DNA of 63,857 nt from Oscillospiraceae bacterium. Its GTDB lineage: Bacteria; Bacillota; Clostridia; Oscillospirales; Oscillospiraceae. This document shows, in pieces, positions 41,145 to 49,267 of this stretch (positions are counted from its first letter, which is position 1; every line of letters begins with the position of its first letter). Below the pieces are notes generated by a model. That model saw nothing but the letters and a program-made list of their open reading frames with translations. It did no database searches and was not told the origin of the DNA. The stretch lies in NCBI GenBank assembly GCA_016302405.1, contig JAEDNR010000002.1, positions 1-63,857 of the forward strand. The letters run 5' to 3'. A program made the position numbers and the translations under genes.

Positions 41145-41162
41145 TATAGACTATAGTCTATA
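41145..41162. promoter_or_regulatory. Perfect 18-bp palindrome, operator candidate
   Basis: TATAGACTATAGTCTATA reads the same on both strands. It lies between the tetR stop (41169) and putP, about 130 bp upstream of the putP -35 box. It is too AT-rich and lacks a U tract for a terminator. It may be a binding site for the TetR regulator or another dimer. Confidence 0.5.
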
Positions 41163-41168
41163 CTTCTT

Positions 41169-41765
41169 TCAGATATTATTTTCGACCGGGAGAATATATT
41201 TCAGAAAAAGCGGAAGCTGATAGCCGGCGTACTGGGTCAGGCTGTAATTTCCCCCGCAGATGCACCAATCATACATCAGCGCGCGCTCCTGAAGGGCATA
41301 AGCCCGAACCAGTTCATTTACCGGAATATCCCGGCGCAGTTCACCCTTTCGCTGCCCCTCAGCACAGATTTTCCGCAGAAGCCGGAAATAAACCCGGCTC
41401 TGATCCATCAGGTGCTTCTCGCTGGCGGTAACAAGCTGGGTAGAAAGAAGCCTTGCCAGCAGTTCCAGGGAGACGGTATTCTCGATGAGAAAAAACAGTT
41501 CCCGGTTGAGGAAAATCAGGGCAGAAAAACTGTCCATATCCTGTATTTTGGAAGAAAGCTCCTGATACTTTTCATCAAAAAGCGTGGACAGAGAACTGAG
41601 AAGGGCATCCTTTCCCGCAAAATAATGGTAGAACGAGCCCTTGGAGGTGCCGGAACGCTCCACAATATCATCCACCGTGGTATCGTCATATCCTTTTTCA
41701 TAAAAAAGCTCCCAGCTTGCCGTGACGATCCGGCTTCGGGTGTTTCTGGAATTGTGCCGCGCCAT
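41169..41765 (-). CDS. TetR-family transcriptional regulator
   Basis: The 198-aa protein has an N-terminal helix-turn-helix (about 10-56, with SWELFYEKGYDDTTVDDI then SGTSKGSFYHYFAGKDAL) and a helical ligand-binding domain. The effector is unknown. It precedes putP in the same direction and is divergent from the three-gene cluster at 41928, so either may be its target. A palindrome at 41787-41804 lies at its transcription start, suggesting self-repression. Confidence 0.92.
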   Translation of the reverse strand: MARHNSRNTRSRIVTASWELFYEKGYDDTTVDDIVERSGTSKGSFYHYFAGKDALLSSLSTLFDEKYQELSSKIQDMDSFSALIFLNRELFFLIENTVSLELLARLLSTQLVTASEKHLMDQSRVYFRLLRKICAEGQRKGELRRDIPVNELVRAYALQERALMYDWCICGGNYSLTQYAGYQLPLFLKYILPVENNI

Positions 41766-41786
41766 TGGTAAGCCCCCTTTCTGTGC

Positions 41787-41804
41787 TGAACAACGGTTGT
41801 TACA
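41787..41804. promoter_or_regulatory. Palindromic operator candidate at the tetR start
   Basis: TGAACAACGGTTGTTACA has arms AACAAC and GTTGTT around one base. It sits between the tetR -10 box and its ribosome binding site, where a bound repressor would block transcription. Confidence 0.55.
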
Positions 41805-41810
41805 GGAAGC

Positions 41811-41839
41811 ATTATACCTGCTGCCTCAGAAAAAAGCAA
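41811..41839 (-). promoter_or_regulatory. Promoter of the tetR gene
   Basis: On the minus strand TTGCTT (41834-41839), 17 nt and TATAAT (41811-41816). Confidence 0.65.
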
Positions 41840-41870
41840 CCGCAAAGTGTTCCCGGCTAAACCCACAGGC

Positions 41871-41898
41871 ACTTTTCCAGGCAGAGGCTCATATAGTA
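41871..41898 (+). promoter_or_regulatory. Sigma-K-like promoter of the three-gene cluster
   Basis: AC (41871-41872), 17 nt and CATATAGTA (41890-41898) fit the mother-cell sigma-K pattern (AC, 16-17 nt, CATAnnnTA). The motif is short, so chance occurrence is possible. No good sigma-A promoter is seen in the same stretch. Confidence 0.4.
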
Positions 41899-41927
41899 AT
41901 TCAGGAACATTCTCAGGAGGGATCGCA

Positions 41928-42158
41928 ATGGATCATTTGCCCGATACACCGATGGACATGTCCCAGATCATGCGTATGGCCCAGTCCCCTGCAGGGAAAA
42001 AACTGATTGCCCTGCTTAAGAGCAGTGACAGTGATGAAATGCAGCAGGCAATGAAACGGGCCGCTGACGGAGATTACAGCCAGGCGAAAAAAACCATTGA
42101 CAAATTTCTGTCCACCCCGGAAGCCAGCGCACTGGTCGAACAGCTAAGGGGGAAATGA
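41928..42158 (+). CDS. Uncharacterised 76-aa helical protein, cluster gene 1
   Basis: The product begins MDHLPDTPMDMSQIMRMAQ and is predicted to be mostly amphipathic helix, with repeating Gln/Met/Ala/Lys and no Cys or membrane segment. The ATG at 41928 has CAGGAGG about 8 nt upstream. The next gene begins right after its stop, with no gap. Its opening, a helix rich in Met/Gln/Ala (QIMRMAQSPAGKK), resembles the start of the next protein (QQIMQLAQSVN), suggesting a shared small helical module. I do not recognise a family. Confidence 0.75.
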   Translation: MDHLPDTPMDMSQIMRMAQSPAGKKLIALLKSSDSDEMQQAMKRAADGDYSQAKKTIDKFLSTPEASALVEQLRGK

Positions 42159-42545
42159 ATGGAAGGCATGGAAGAGAAACTGGGGGCGATTCTGGAAAAT
42201 CCCCAGCTCATGCAGCAGATCATGCAGCTTGCCCAATCGGTCAACATCCCTAAGCCATCTCAAAGCCGGGAACCACCCAAAAAAGAAGAGCCGCCCCCAA
42301 AGATTTCTCTACCGGATACGGATATTGGCGCAGGTTTAGACCCAGCCATGCTTGTTAAGCTCGCCGGAATCGCAGGAAAAAGCAACATCGACTCCAATCA
42401 GAAAGCCCTGCTGCGGGCACTGGCTCCCTATCTCAGCCGGGACCGGGTAGCCAAGCTGGAAAAAGCCATGCGGGCGGCAAAGATCGCCAGCATGGCATCC
42501 GCCTTTCTGAATTCCGGCGGCATGAAGCTGCTATCCGGGAGGTGA
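42159..42545 (+). CDS. Uncharacterised 128-aa protein, cluster gene 2
   Basis: The product begins MEGMEEKLGAILENPQLMQQ, then has a Pro/Lys/Glu-rich middle (about 30-55). A helical C-terminal half (about 62-128) follows with LLRALAPYLSRDRVAKLEKA. There is no signal peptide or membrane helix. Its start abuts the stop of gene 1, and AAGGGGGAAATGA supplies a ribosome binding site. Gene 3 follows after 6 nt. Layout and promoter suggest one operon, perhaps sporulation-linked. No function is assigned. Confidence 0.75.
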   Translation: MEGMEEKLGAILENPQLMQQIMQLAQSVNIPKPSQSREPPKKEEPPPKISLPDTDIGAGLDPAMLVKLAGIAGKSNIDSNQKALLRALAPYLSRDRVAKLEKAMRAAKIASMASAFLNSGGMKLLSGR

Positions 42546-42551
42546 AAACGC

Positions 42552-42962
42552 ATGTATAACCGATATGTTCCTCAATCGGACGGCACATTCCGCAAAAGCC
42601 GTGTTTCGGAAGCTCAGAAAGCCGCGCCCGGAAAGCCCTCGCCGCCCCCCAATCCGCCGAAAAAAAATGGGGTTTCTCAGCCGCTATGCAAGCCCGATAC
42701 CCGTCCGCCCATGACATACCGCCGCCGGCCGCCCAGGCCGGAGCCCTGTCTGAACAAGCCAGCGGAGCCAGTCTCGGAAAAAGGAGAACCCTGTCCGCTG
42801 GGAAAGGATGGCGGAATCGGCTCCTTTCTGCGCCAGCTTCTGCCAAAGGGTCTATGCACAGAGGACCTGTTCGTTATCCTCTTGCTGCTTCTCATGTGCG
42901 GGGACAACGAGGAGGGAAAAACCAACGCGCTGCTTACCCTGGTGATTTATCTGTTTTTGTAA
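42552..42962 (+). CDS. Uncharacterised Pro-rich protein with hydrophobic tail, cluster gene 3
   Basis: The 136-aa product begins MYNRYVPQSDGTFRK. A Pro/Lys/Arg-rich disordered region (about 20-90) with several Cys comes next. The tail has two hydrophobic stretches (DLFVILLLLLMCG and ALLTLVIYLFL) separated by the acidic DNEEGK. Short LLLL-acidic-LLLL tails of this kind occur in small clostridial spore-associated proteins, as far as I can recall; this is a weak analogy. GGGAGG precedes the ATG. It ends the cluster before a terminator. Confidence 0.75.
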   Translation: MYNRYVPQSDGTFRKSRVSEAQKAAPGKPSPPPNPPKKNGVSQPLCKPDTRPPMTYRRRPPRPEPCLNKPAEPVSEKGEPCPLGKDGGIGSFLRQLLPKGLCTEDLFVILLLLLMCGDNEEGKTNALLTLVIYLFL

Positions 42963-43006
42963 CGCAGGATACAGCGCATGAAAAAAGATTTCCCGGAAAG
43001 CAAATG

Positions 43007-43034
43007 CCGCCTCCCCGTTTTTCCGGGGAGGCGG
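43007..43034. terminator. Terminator between convergent genes
   Basis: CCGCCTCCCCG (43007-43017) pairs with CGGGGAGGCGG (43024-43034) around a T-rich loop. It separates the three-gene cluster from the HPr-like gene. Confidence 0.75.
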
Positions 43035-43048
43035 TAAAACATTTACAA

Positions 43049-43309
43049 TCAATAGACATCGCGCTGAAGGAGCGCATCAAGGGCATTAACCGCAGCCTCC
43101 GCATCAGGGCCGACCGCGCTGAGGGTAATGGTGGAACCGGTTACAATCCCCAGAGACATGATGCCGAGCAGGCTCTTGGCATTCATCTTCCGGTTGTCGG
43201 ACTCCAGCCAGATGCTGCTCTCAAACTCATTTGCTTTCTGCACAAAATATGTAGCCTGGCGGTTGTGCAGCCCGGATTCACAACGAACAACAACTTCCTT
43301 ATTGAACAT
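43049..43309 (-). CDS. HPr-like phosphocarrier protein
   Basis: The 86-aa protein matches HPr in length. His15 and Arg17 (SGLHNRQA) and the regulatory Ser46 (AKSLLGIMSLG) fall at the standard HPr numbers. The usual Pro18 after Arg17 is Gln and Ala16 is Asn. HPr passes phosphate from enzyme I to PTS permeases and, when phosphorylated on Ser46, takes part in carbon catabolite control with CcpA. The altered His15 loop may slow phosphotransfer, as in Crh-type or NPr-type relatives. No enzyme I gene is adjacent. The ATG at 43309 has AAAAGGAG 8 nt upstream. Confidence 0.85.
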   Translation of the reverse strand: MFNKEVVVRCESGLHNRQATYFVQKANEFESSIWLESDNRKMNAKSLLGIMSLGIVTGSTITLSAVGPDAEAAVNALDALLQRDVY

Positions 43310-43361
43310 TCCAAACACTCCTTTTCATCACATCTCAGGAAGATGCGACGGGTCTTGCATT

Positions 43362-43389
43362 ATCATACCATTTTTATCAGAAAAGTCAA
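43362..43389 (-). promoter_or_regulatory. Promoter of the HPr-like gene
   Basis: On the minus strand TTGACT (43384-43389), 16 nt and TATGAT (43362-43367) with a TGG extension. It lies between mutS2 and this gene. Confidence 0.7.
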
Positions 43390-43529
43390 TCTTTTTTCAG
43401 AAATATCCCAGTACAATTGAAAGGAAAAAGATAGATGGCACAACGCAATTTGCCACATCCCCCCGATTCTTGGAAAAATGTGGGAAGGTTCTGTAATATA
43501 GGGGACAAATAACCCCCGCAATTACAGGA

Positions 43530-45908
43530 TCAAACAAATTCCGCAATGGTGACACCGTCCTCACCCTCGCCGTAGACACCCAGACGGTAGCTCTTGATAA
43601 ACTTGTTTTTCCGGAGTGCCTGCCCAACCGCATTCCGGAGGGCTCCGGTGCCCTTGCCGTGGATGATCCGTACGGAAGAAAGCTTGGCCCGCATGGCTTC
43701 GTCCAGGTACCGGTCAAGGACACAGATGGCCTCGACGGTATCCATGCCCCGCAGGTCGATCTCCGAAGACATGGCACTCATTTTCATCTCCCGGCCGGAA
43801 TGGGCGGGGTGACCGCCTTTCTGCTTATAGGGGTTTTCATTTTCCAGCAGATAGATTTCATCGGCCCGGGCATTCATTTTCAGAATACCCGCCTGGAGCT
43901 GATAGGTTCCGTCTTTGTTGATGGCAAGAACGCTGGCCTTGGTGCCAAGCTTCAGAAGCTCTACCGTATCCCCTACCAGGATCCCCCGGCTGGGCTTGGG
44001 ACGCTGGGCCTGGGGCTGATGAGCGCTGAGCTTTTCCTCCGTCTCATTCAGCGTCCGCCGAATCTCCGCCTGACGCTGGTTCAGGCCCGTGGTGTCCGCG
44101 CTGTCCTGGAGCTGCTTGCGCAGGGCCTTCAGTTCTTCCGACGCAAGATTCGCCGCGGCTCTTGCTTCTTGGATAATGCCCTGGGCCTCCCTCCGGGCTG
44201 ACTCCATGGCTTTTTCCTTTTCCTTACGGAGCTGCTGGCTATACTCCTCGCTCTGCTGCTTGATCTTTTCCGTTTCCGCTTTCAGGCGCTCCGCTTCCAG
44301 ACGGGCGGACTCCATCTGCTGGCGCTGCTGCTCAAGCTGGGACAGAACATCCTCAAAATCCTTATCGCTCTTGCTGACCAGGTTTTCCGCGTCCTTCAGA
44401 ATTTCCTCAGGGAGCCCCAGCTTCCGGGAAATGGCAAAGGCGTTGGATTTCCCGGGAATACCAATGAGCAGCCGGTAGGTAGGCTGCAGCGTCTCCACAT
44501 CAAACTCGCAGGATGCGTTGATGACTCCGGCAGTCCGCATGGCATAGAGCTTCAATTCGGCGTAATGGGTGGTTGCAACCACACGGCTGCCCATTTTACG
44601 GCTGAACTCAATGAGAGCTACCGCCAGCGCCGCGCCCTCGGCAGGGTCCGTGCCTGCGCCCAACTCGTCAAAGAGCACCAGGGTACGGTCATCACACTGC
44701 TCCACCACATCCACGATGGTGCGCATGTGGCTGGAGAAAGTGGACAGGCTCTGGGCAATGGACTGCTCGTCGCCAATGTCCGCAAGGATCGCATCAAAGG
44801 TGGACAGGGTGCTGCCGTCCCCAGCGGGAACATGGAGACCGCACTCCGCCATCAGCGTCAGAATGCCGATGGTTTTGAGGGTCACCGTTTTACCGCCGGT
44901 ATTCGGCCCGGTAATGATCATGGTATCAAAATCCGAGCCAAGGCGCAGAGAAATGGGCACTACCTTCTTTGGGTTGATCAGGGGGTGCCGGGCGTTTCGC
45001 AGCTCGATCTTTCCCTGATCGTTCATAATGGGCGCCCAGGCCCGCATTTTGTAGGCAAGCTTGGCCTTGGCAAAGATCACATCCAGCTGCACCAGCACAG
45101 AATAGCTAAGATTAATATCCTCAGCGTGAGCGGCAGCCTCGGCGGACAGCTCCGCGAGAATACGCTCAATTTCTTTCTTCTCTTTCAGCTCCAGCTCCCG
45201 CAGAGCGTTATTCGCGTTTACCGCGGACATGGGCTCGATAAAGTAGGTAGAACCCGTAGCCGATACATCGTGCACAAGCCCCGGCACGTCGTTCCTGCAT
45301 TCCGACTTCACAGGCACCACATACCGTCCCTGGCGAATGGTGATAATGGGTTCACGCAGGAACTTGCTGTAGGCCGGGGAGGAAATGACTTTTTGCAGGC
45401 TGTCCCGGATCTTTCCCGCCTGAATACGCATATGCCGCCGAATATCCGATAGCTCCGCAGATGCGTTATCCGCAATCTCCTCCTCAGAAAGAATGGCGCC
45501 AAAGATCCGGTCTTCCAGGTATTTGTTAGGGGTCAGAGCGGCAAAGAGAGGGTCCAGAACCGTTGCTGCGTCATCCTCGGCAACATAGCCTTTCATCTGC
45601 CGGGTACTGCGGAGTACCCCCGCAATCCTGAGCAGCTCAACAGGCTGGAGACTGCCGCCCCGGTCCGCCCGCTCCAGACTGGATGACACATCGTTTACAT
45701 CCCCGAAAAGCGGGTTTCCCTTTCGGGTGCAAAGGCCGGAGGCCGCCGTGGTTTGTTCCAGGAGGGCATTTACATCCTCCAGATCCGACGTAGGCCGCAG
45801 GGCAAGGCAGGCTTCTTTTCCCCCGGCACTTCCCGCGCATTCGGAAAGCAGCGCAAGAACCTGGTCCAGCTCCAGCTTTACGAGAGATTTTTCATATAAT
45901 TCTGACAT
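43530..45908 (-). CDS. mutS2: MutS2 family protein with Smr nuclease domain
   Basis: The 792-aa protein has a MutS-type core and ATPase with Walker A GPNTGGKT (about 333), a DELGAGTDPAEGAAL segment and a coiled-coil (about 520-615). A C-terminal Smr domain (about 715-792) carries IDLRGMDTVEA and HGKGTGALR. It lacks the mismatch-recognition domain of MutS. MutS2 suppresses homologous recombination and, in Bacillus, acts in rescue of collided ribosomes. It follows recO after 9 nt. Confidence 0.95.
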   Translation of the reverse strand: MSELYEKSLVKLELDQVLALLSECAGSAGGKEACLALRPTSDLEDVNALLEQTTAASGLCTRKGNPLFGDVNDVSSSLERADRGGSLQPVELLRIAGVLRSTRQMKGYVAEDDAATVLDPLFAALTPNKYLEDRIFGAILSEEEIADNASAELSDIRRHMRIQAGKIRDSLQKVISSPAYSKFLREPIITIRQGRYVVPVKSECRNDVPGLVHDVSATGSTYFIEPMSAVNANNALRELELKEKKEIERILAELSAEAAAHAEDINLSYSVLVQLDVIFAKAKLAYKMRAWAPIMNDQGKIELRNARHPLINPKKVVPISLRLGSDFDTMIITGPNTGGKTVTLKTIGILTLMAECGLHVPAGDGSTLSTFDAILADIGDEQSIAQSLSTFSSHMRTIVDVVEQCDDRTLVLFDELGAGTDPAEGAALAVALIEFSRKMGSRVVATTHYAELKLYAMRTAGVINASCEFDVETLQPTYRLLIGIPGKSNAFAISRKLGLPEEILKDAENLVSKSDKDFEDVLSQLEQQRQQMESARLEAERLKAETEKIKQQSEEYSQQLRKEKEKAMESARREAQGIIQEARAAANLASEELKALRKQLQDSADTTGLNQRQAEIRRTLNETEEKLSAHQPQAQRPKPSRGILVGDTVELLKLGTKASVLAINKDGTYQLQAGILKMNARADEIYLLENENPYKQKGGHPAHSGREMKMSAMSSEIDLRGMDTVEAICVLDRYLDEAMRAKLSSVRIIHGKGTGALRNAVGQALRKNKFIKSYRLGVYGEGEDGVTIAEFV

Positions 45909-45917
45909 GGTTTTCTC

Positions 45918-46688
45918 CTATGTTCCGTCCCTGCCCGGAAGATACGGGTCCGTAAACAGGGACTTGTAAAATTCCAGAGCAAAAAAGCTTTTTTCCGTCT
46001 GGGTTGCTAAGTAGGCTTCCGTCAGAGAAGATAGCTTTATAAGGGTATCCTCCCCGATCCGAAAGGAAAACAGTTTCTTGGGATCGCACAGGCATATGTA
46101 GCGCATGGCTTCCAGGACGCCGGGGGTAACAGGGACCCGGATCCCCTCCCCATCTGTCCGGCATCCAGCGCATTCCAGCTCTCCGGCAGAAAGGTCAAAC
46201 CGGTCCGGTGTCTGGCTTCCGCAGACATGGCAGCCGAACAGTGCGGGTGTAAAGCCGGCAATACAGGCTACCCGCAGTTCAAAAACCGCTTTGACCAGCA
46301 TCTCCGGAAGCTTCAATACCGACAGGGCATGAAGGCAGTTAAGAAGCAGGGATAATAGCTCCGGGCTGGGCTGGTCTTCCTGGGAGACCAGCTCGCACAC
46401 CTGAGCAAAATAGGAACCCAGGCTCAGCCGGGTCAGTTCCCGCCGCAGTCCCGGGAACAGCTCCAGGGACCGGGCCTCGTTGATGGTATACTGGCCCCGG
46501 TATTCAAACAACGTAAATTCCCCATACGCAAGGAGCTGGCAAGGAGCGGTCAAAGGACTGTTTTTTCGCCGCAATCCCCGGGCTTTCACCGTCAGCTTCC
46601 CGTGGGCCTGACTGAGGACCGTCAGCAGTGCATCCCGGTCATTGTAATCCGTTACCCGCAGGACAACGCCCCGGATCGTCAGGTACAT
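45918..46688 (-). CDS. recO: DNA repair protein RecO
   Basis: The 256-aa protein has an N-terminal OB fold (RGVVLRVTDYNDRDALLTVL, given in part) and a helical C-terminal domain. A zinc site is formed by CHVCG and CAGC. RecO with RecR loads RecA onto SSB-coated gaps. GGAGGAACACC precedes the ATG. It follows era and yqzL, the standard Firmicute order. Confidence 0.94.
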   Translation of the reverse strand: MYLTIRGVVLRVTDYNDRDALLTVLSQAHGKLTVKARGLRRKNSPLTAPCQLLAYGEFTLFEYRGQYTINEARSLELFPGLRRELTRLSLGSYFAQVCELVSQEDQPSPELLSLLLNCLHALSVLKLPEMLVKAVFELRVACIAGFTPALFGCHVCGSQTPDRFDLSAGELECAGCRTDGEGIRVPVTPGVLEAMRYICLCDPKKLFSFRIGEDTLIKLSSLTEAYLATQTEKSFFALEFYKSLFTDPYLPGRDGT

Positions 46689-46782
46689 GGTGTTCCTCCA
46701 TCTTCATCGCTTTGCTGTAGGCAAGATATACTTCCGGCGCACCGGTCTCCAAAAACAGGTGCCAGTAATCCGCAGCGTTCAT
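46639..46782 (-). CDS. yqzL: YqzL-like small protein (47 aa)
   Basis: A 47-codon ORF between era and recO begins MNAADYWHLFLETGAPEVYL and ends PAGNGLQ. The motif WxLFxxTGxxxxYLxY at the N-terminus is the YqzL-like pattern found at this position in Firmicutes. GGGAGGG lies 9 nt before its ATG at 46782. It overlaps the first 50 nt of recO in another frame. Function is unknown. It is well conserved in position, so I consider it real. Confidence 0.8.
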   Translation of the reverse strand: MNAADYWHLFLETGAPEVYLAYSKAMKMEEHHVPDDPGRCPAGNGLQ

Positions 46783-46851
46783 TGTTCATCCCTCCCGGGA
46801 TTAGGATTTGCCGCCGCGAAAATTTTAGCCCCGGAAAAATCCGTCAATCAG

Positions 46852-47739
46852 TCAGTCTTTATAGCCAAAGTTGCGGATAAGAAAATCGCTGTCCCGCCAG
46901 TTTTCCTTGACTTTTACCCAGGTTGTCAGATACACCTTGGTGCCCATAAACTTCTCACAGTCCGCCCGGGCCAATGTGGAGATCTTTTTCAGCATGTCCC
47001 CATGCTTTCCGATAATGATCCCCTTGTGGCTGGCTTTTTCACAGTAAATGGTGGCATCGATGTCGATAATACCGCTGTCCCGCTCGGAAAACTTGGTGAT
47101 CTCCACAGCGGTGCCGTGAGGGATCTCCCGGTCCAGGCACCACAGGAGCTTCTCCCGGATGATCTCCGACATCACCTGCCGCTCCGGCTGATCGGTGGTG
47201 GCATCCTCCGGGAACAGGAACGGACCGGGCTGGGCATACTTTTCGCATACCGACAGCAGTTCCTCCACGCCGTCCCCGGTCTTCGCGGAAATGGGAATAA
47301 CCGCGTCAAAGGACGCCGCTTTGGCGTAGACATCCATGACCTCCAGAAGCTTATCCTTTTCCACGGTATCAATCTTATTGATAACCAGAATGCCGGGGCA
47401 GCCGCTGGCCTGAATCTTCTGGATCAGGCCTTCTTCCTGGGGCCCGACGGCGGGGATGGGCTCTACCACCAGCAGGGTAAGATCCACATCCGCGATGGAT
47501 TCCCGGGCCACATTCACCATGAAATCTCCCAGCTTGGTTCTGGGCCGGTGGAAGCCAGGCGTGTCCACAAAGACAAACTGGGTTTCCCCACGGGTGAGAA
47601 TGCCGCAGATCCGGTTTCTGGTGGTCTGAGGCTTATTGGAAACAATGGCGATCTTCTCCCCCACCAGGTAGTTTGTTAGGGTGGACTTGCCCACATTGGG
47701 CCGTCCGGCAATGGTAATCATTGCGGTTTTTGTATTCAT
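46852..47739 (-). CDS. era: GTPase Era
   Basis: The 295-aa protein has G1 GRPNVGKST (12-20), G3 DTPGF, G4 NKID and a C-terminal KH domain (about 205-285). Era binds the 3' end of 16S rRNA and assists 30S assembly. Its ATG overlaps the ybeY stop by 4 nt. Association with ybeY and recO is the usual Firmicute layout. Confidence 0.97.
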   Translation of the reverse strand: MNTKTAMITIAGRPNVGKSTLTNYLVGEKIAIVSNKPQTTRNRICGILTRGETQFVFVDTPGFHRPRTKLGDFMVNVARESIADVDLTLLVVEPIPAVGPQEEGLIQKIQASGCPGILVINKIDTVEKDKLLEVMDVYAKAASFDAVIPISAKTGDGVEELLSVCEKYAQPGPFLFPEDATTDQPERQVMSEIIREKLLWCLDREIPHGTAVEITKFSERDSGIIDIDATIYCEKASHKGIIIGKHGDMLKKISTLARADCEKFMGTKVYLTTWVKVKENWRDSDFLIRNFGYKD

Positions 47740-48248
47740 TTCTTATCTTCCTCTCTGGTCATTCCCGGAATGGAGGCCGCGATCTGCTCCTCCCGCCGGC
47801 GCATCTGCCGTTTCTGCGGGCCCTCGTCCATATGGTCGTAGCCCAGCAAATGGAGCATGGAGTGGATGGTTAAGTATCCCACCTCCCGGCGAAGACTGTG
47901 CCCAAACTCATAGGCCTGGGCCTGGGCGCGCTCCAGGGAAATGCACATATCCCCCAGAGGGCACAGGCCGGTTTCCGGGTCTAAGTATTCCGTCCAGTCC
48001 TCCGGAAGCTTTCCCGGGGTGAAGGAAAACATGGGAAAGCTCAGAACATCCGTGGGCGTGTCAATATTCCGGCTCTCCCGGTTTACGGTCCGGATTCCAG
48101 CGTCGTCCGTGATCAGGACATTGATCTCACAGGGCACTTTCACGCCCTCCGCTTTGAGTGTGCCCTGAATGCAGGTGCGGATAATGGCGGGCACCGTCAG
48201 ACGGCGGAGGCTTAGTTCTTCAAACACCAAATTAATCTTATGTTTCAT
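47736..48248 (-). CDS. ybeY: Endoribonuclease YbeY
   Basis: The 170-aa protein has the zinc-binding signature HSMLHLLGYDH, followed by a short charged tail with RRREEQI. YbeY trims the 3' end of 16S rRNA and takes part in ribosome quality control. NRESRNIDTPTDVLSFP is the other conserved block. It overlaps phoH and era by 4 nt each. Confidence 0.96.
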   Translation of the reverse strand: MKHKINLVFEELSLRRLTVPAIIRTCIQGTLKAEGVKVPCEINVLITDDAGIRTVNRESRNIDTPTDVLSFPMFSFTPGKLPEDWTEYLDPETGLCPLGDMCISLERAQAQAYEFGHSLRREVGYLTIHSMLHLLGYDHMDEGPQKRQMRRREEQIAASIPGMTREEDKK

Positions 48249-49267
48249 TTCGTTTTCCTCTGATACCTGCCATGAAATTCCTGGCTTGGTTTTTTGATTT
48301 CCGGTTTTTTACTGTCCGCCCGTTCGTAGGCGTTAATGATCTCCTGAACCAATGCGTGACGGACCACATCGGCACTGGTCAGGCGGCAGATGGCAATATC
48401 CTTTACCCCGCCAAGCACCCGGATGGCATCCTTCAGGCCGGAAACCTTGTCATCCGGCAGGTCGATCTGGGTAACGTCACCGGTAATGACGATCTTGGAG
48501 CCAAAACCAAGACGGGTCAGGAACATTTTCATCTGCTCCCGAGTGGTGTTCTGGGCCTCGTCCAGGATGATGAAGCTGTCGTCCAGCGTTCTGCCCCGCA
48601 TATATGCCAGAGGCGCCACTTCAATGGACCCCCGCTCCTGGTATTTCTGGAAGGTCTCCGCCCCAAGCATATCGTACAGAGCATCGTAAAGGGGGCGGAG
48701 GTAGGGATCTACCTTATTCTGCAAATCGCCGGGGAGGAAACCCAGACGTTCCCCTGCCTCCACCGCCGGTCGGGTCAGAATGATCCGGTTTACTGTCCGC
48801 TCCCGGAAAGCCGCCACCGCTGCCGCCACCGCCAGATAGGTCTTGCCGGTACCGGCGGGACCAACGCCGATGGTCACGGTATTCTTGAGGATCGCTTTCA
48901 TATAGGTCTGCTGGCCAACGGTCTTGGCTTTAATGGGCTTTCCCTTGGCGGTGATGCACACCACATCCTTGCCCCACTGGCTCACCAGCTGTTCATTTCC
49001 CTCATTTACCAATGTGATAAGATAGCGCACCCGCTGCTCATCGATGGTCTCTCCCCGGGATGCCAGGGACAGGAGGCTCTCCAAAGTCTTTGCAGCCTTA
49101 TCCACCCTCTCTTCATCCCCGGTGATTTTCAGGTCCGTGCCTCGGTTGATGATGCGCACATTCAGCGCTTCCTCGATCCGCCGGATATTCTCATCAAAGG
49201 AGCCGAAGACCGAAATCAGGTCATCCACCCGCTCCACATTTATCATTCGTTCAATCTGATTGCCCAT
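48245..49267 (-). CDS. phoH: PhoH family ATPase
   Basis: The 340-aa protein (PhoH/YbeZ-type) has an N-terminal KH-like part and an ATPase with Walker A GPAGTGKT and the strong block FIILDEAQNTTREQMKMFLTR (read in pieces). It works with YbeY in RNA processing in many bacteria. The start MGNQIERMINVERV has GGGAG 7 nt upstream and overlaps the yqfD end by 17 nt. Confidence 0.94.
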   Translation of the reverse strand: MGNQIERMINVERVDDLISVFGSFDENIRRIEEALNVRIINRGTDLKITGDEERVDKAAKTLESLLSLASRGETIDEQRVRYLITLVNEGNEQLVSQWGKDVVCITAKGKPIKAKTVGQQTYMKAILKNTVTIGVGPAGTGKTYLAVAAAVAAFRERTVNRIILTRPAVEAGERLGFLPGDLQNKVDPYLRPLYDALYDMLGAETFQKYQERGSIEVAPLAYMRGRTLDDSFIILDEAQNTTREQMKMFLTRLGFGSKIVITGDVTQIDLPDDKVSGLKDAIRVLGGVKDIAICRLTSADVVRHALVQEIINAYERADSKKPEIKKPSQEFHGRYQRKTK

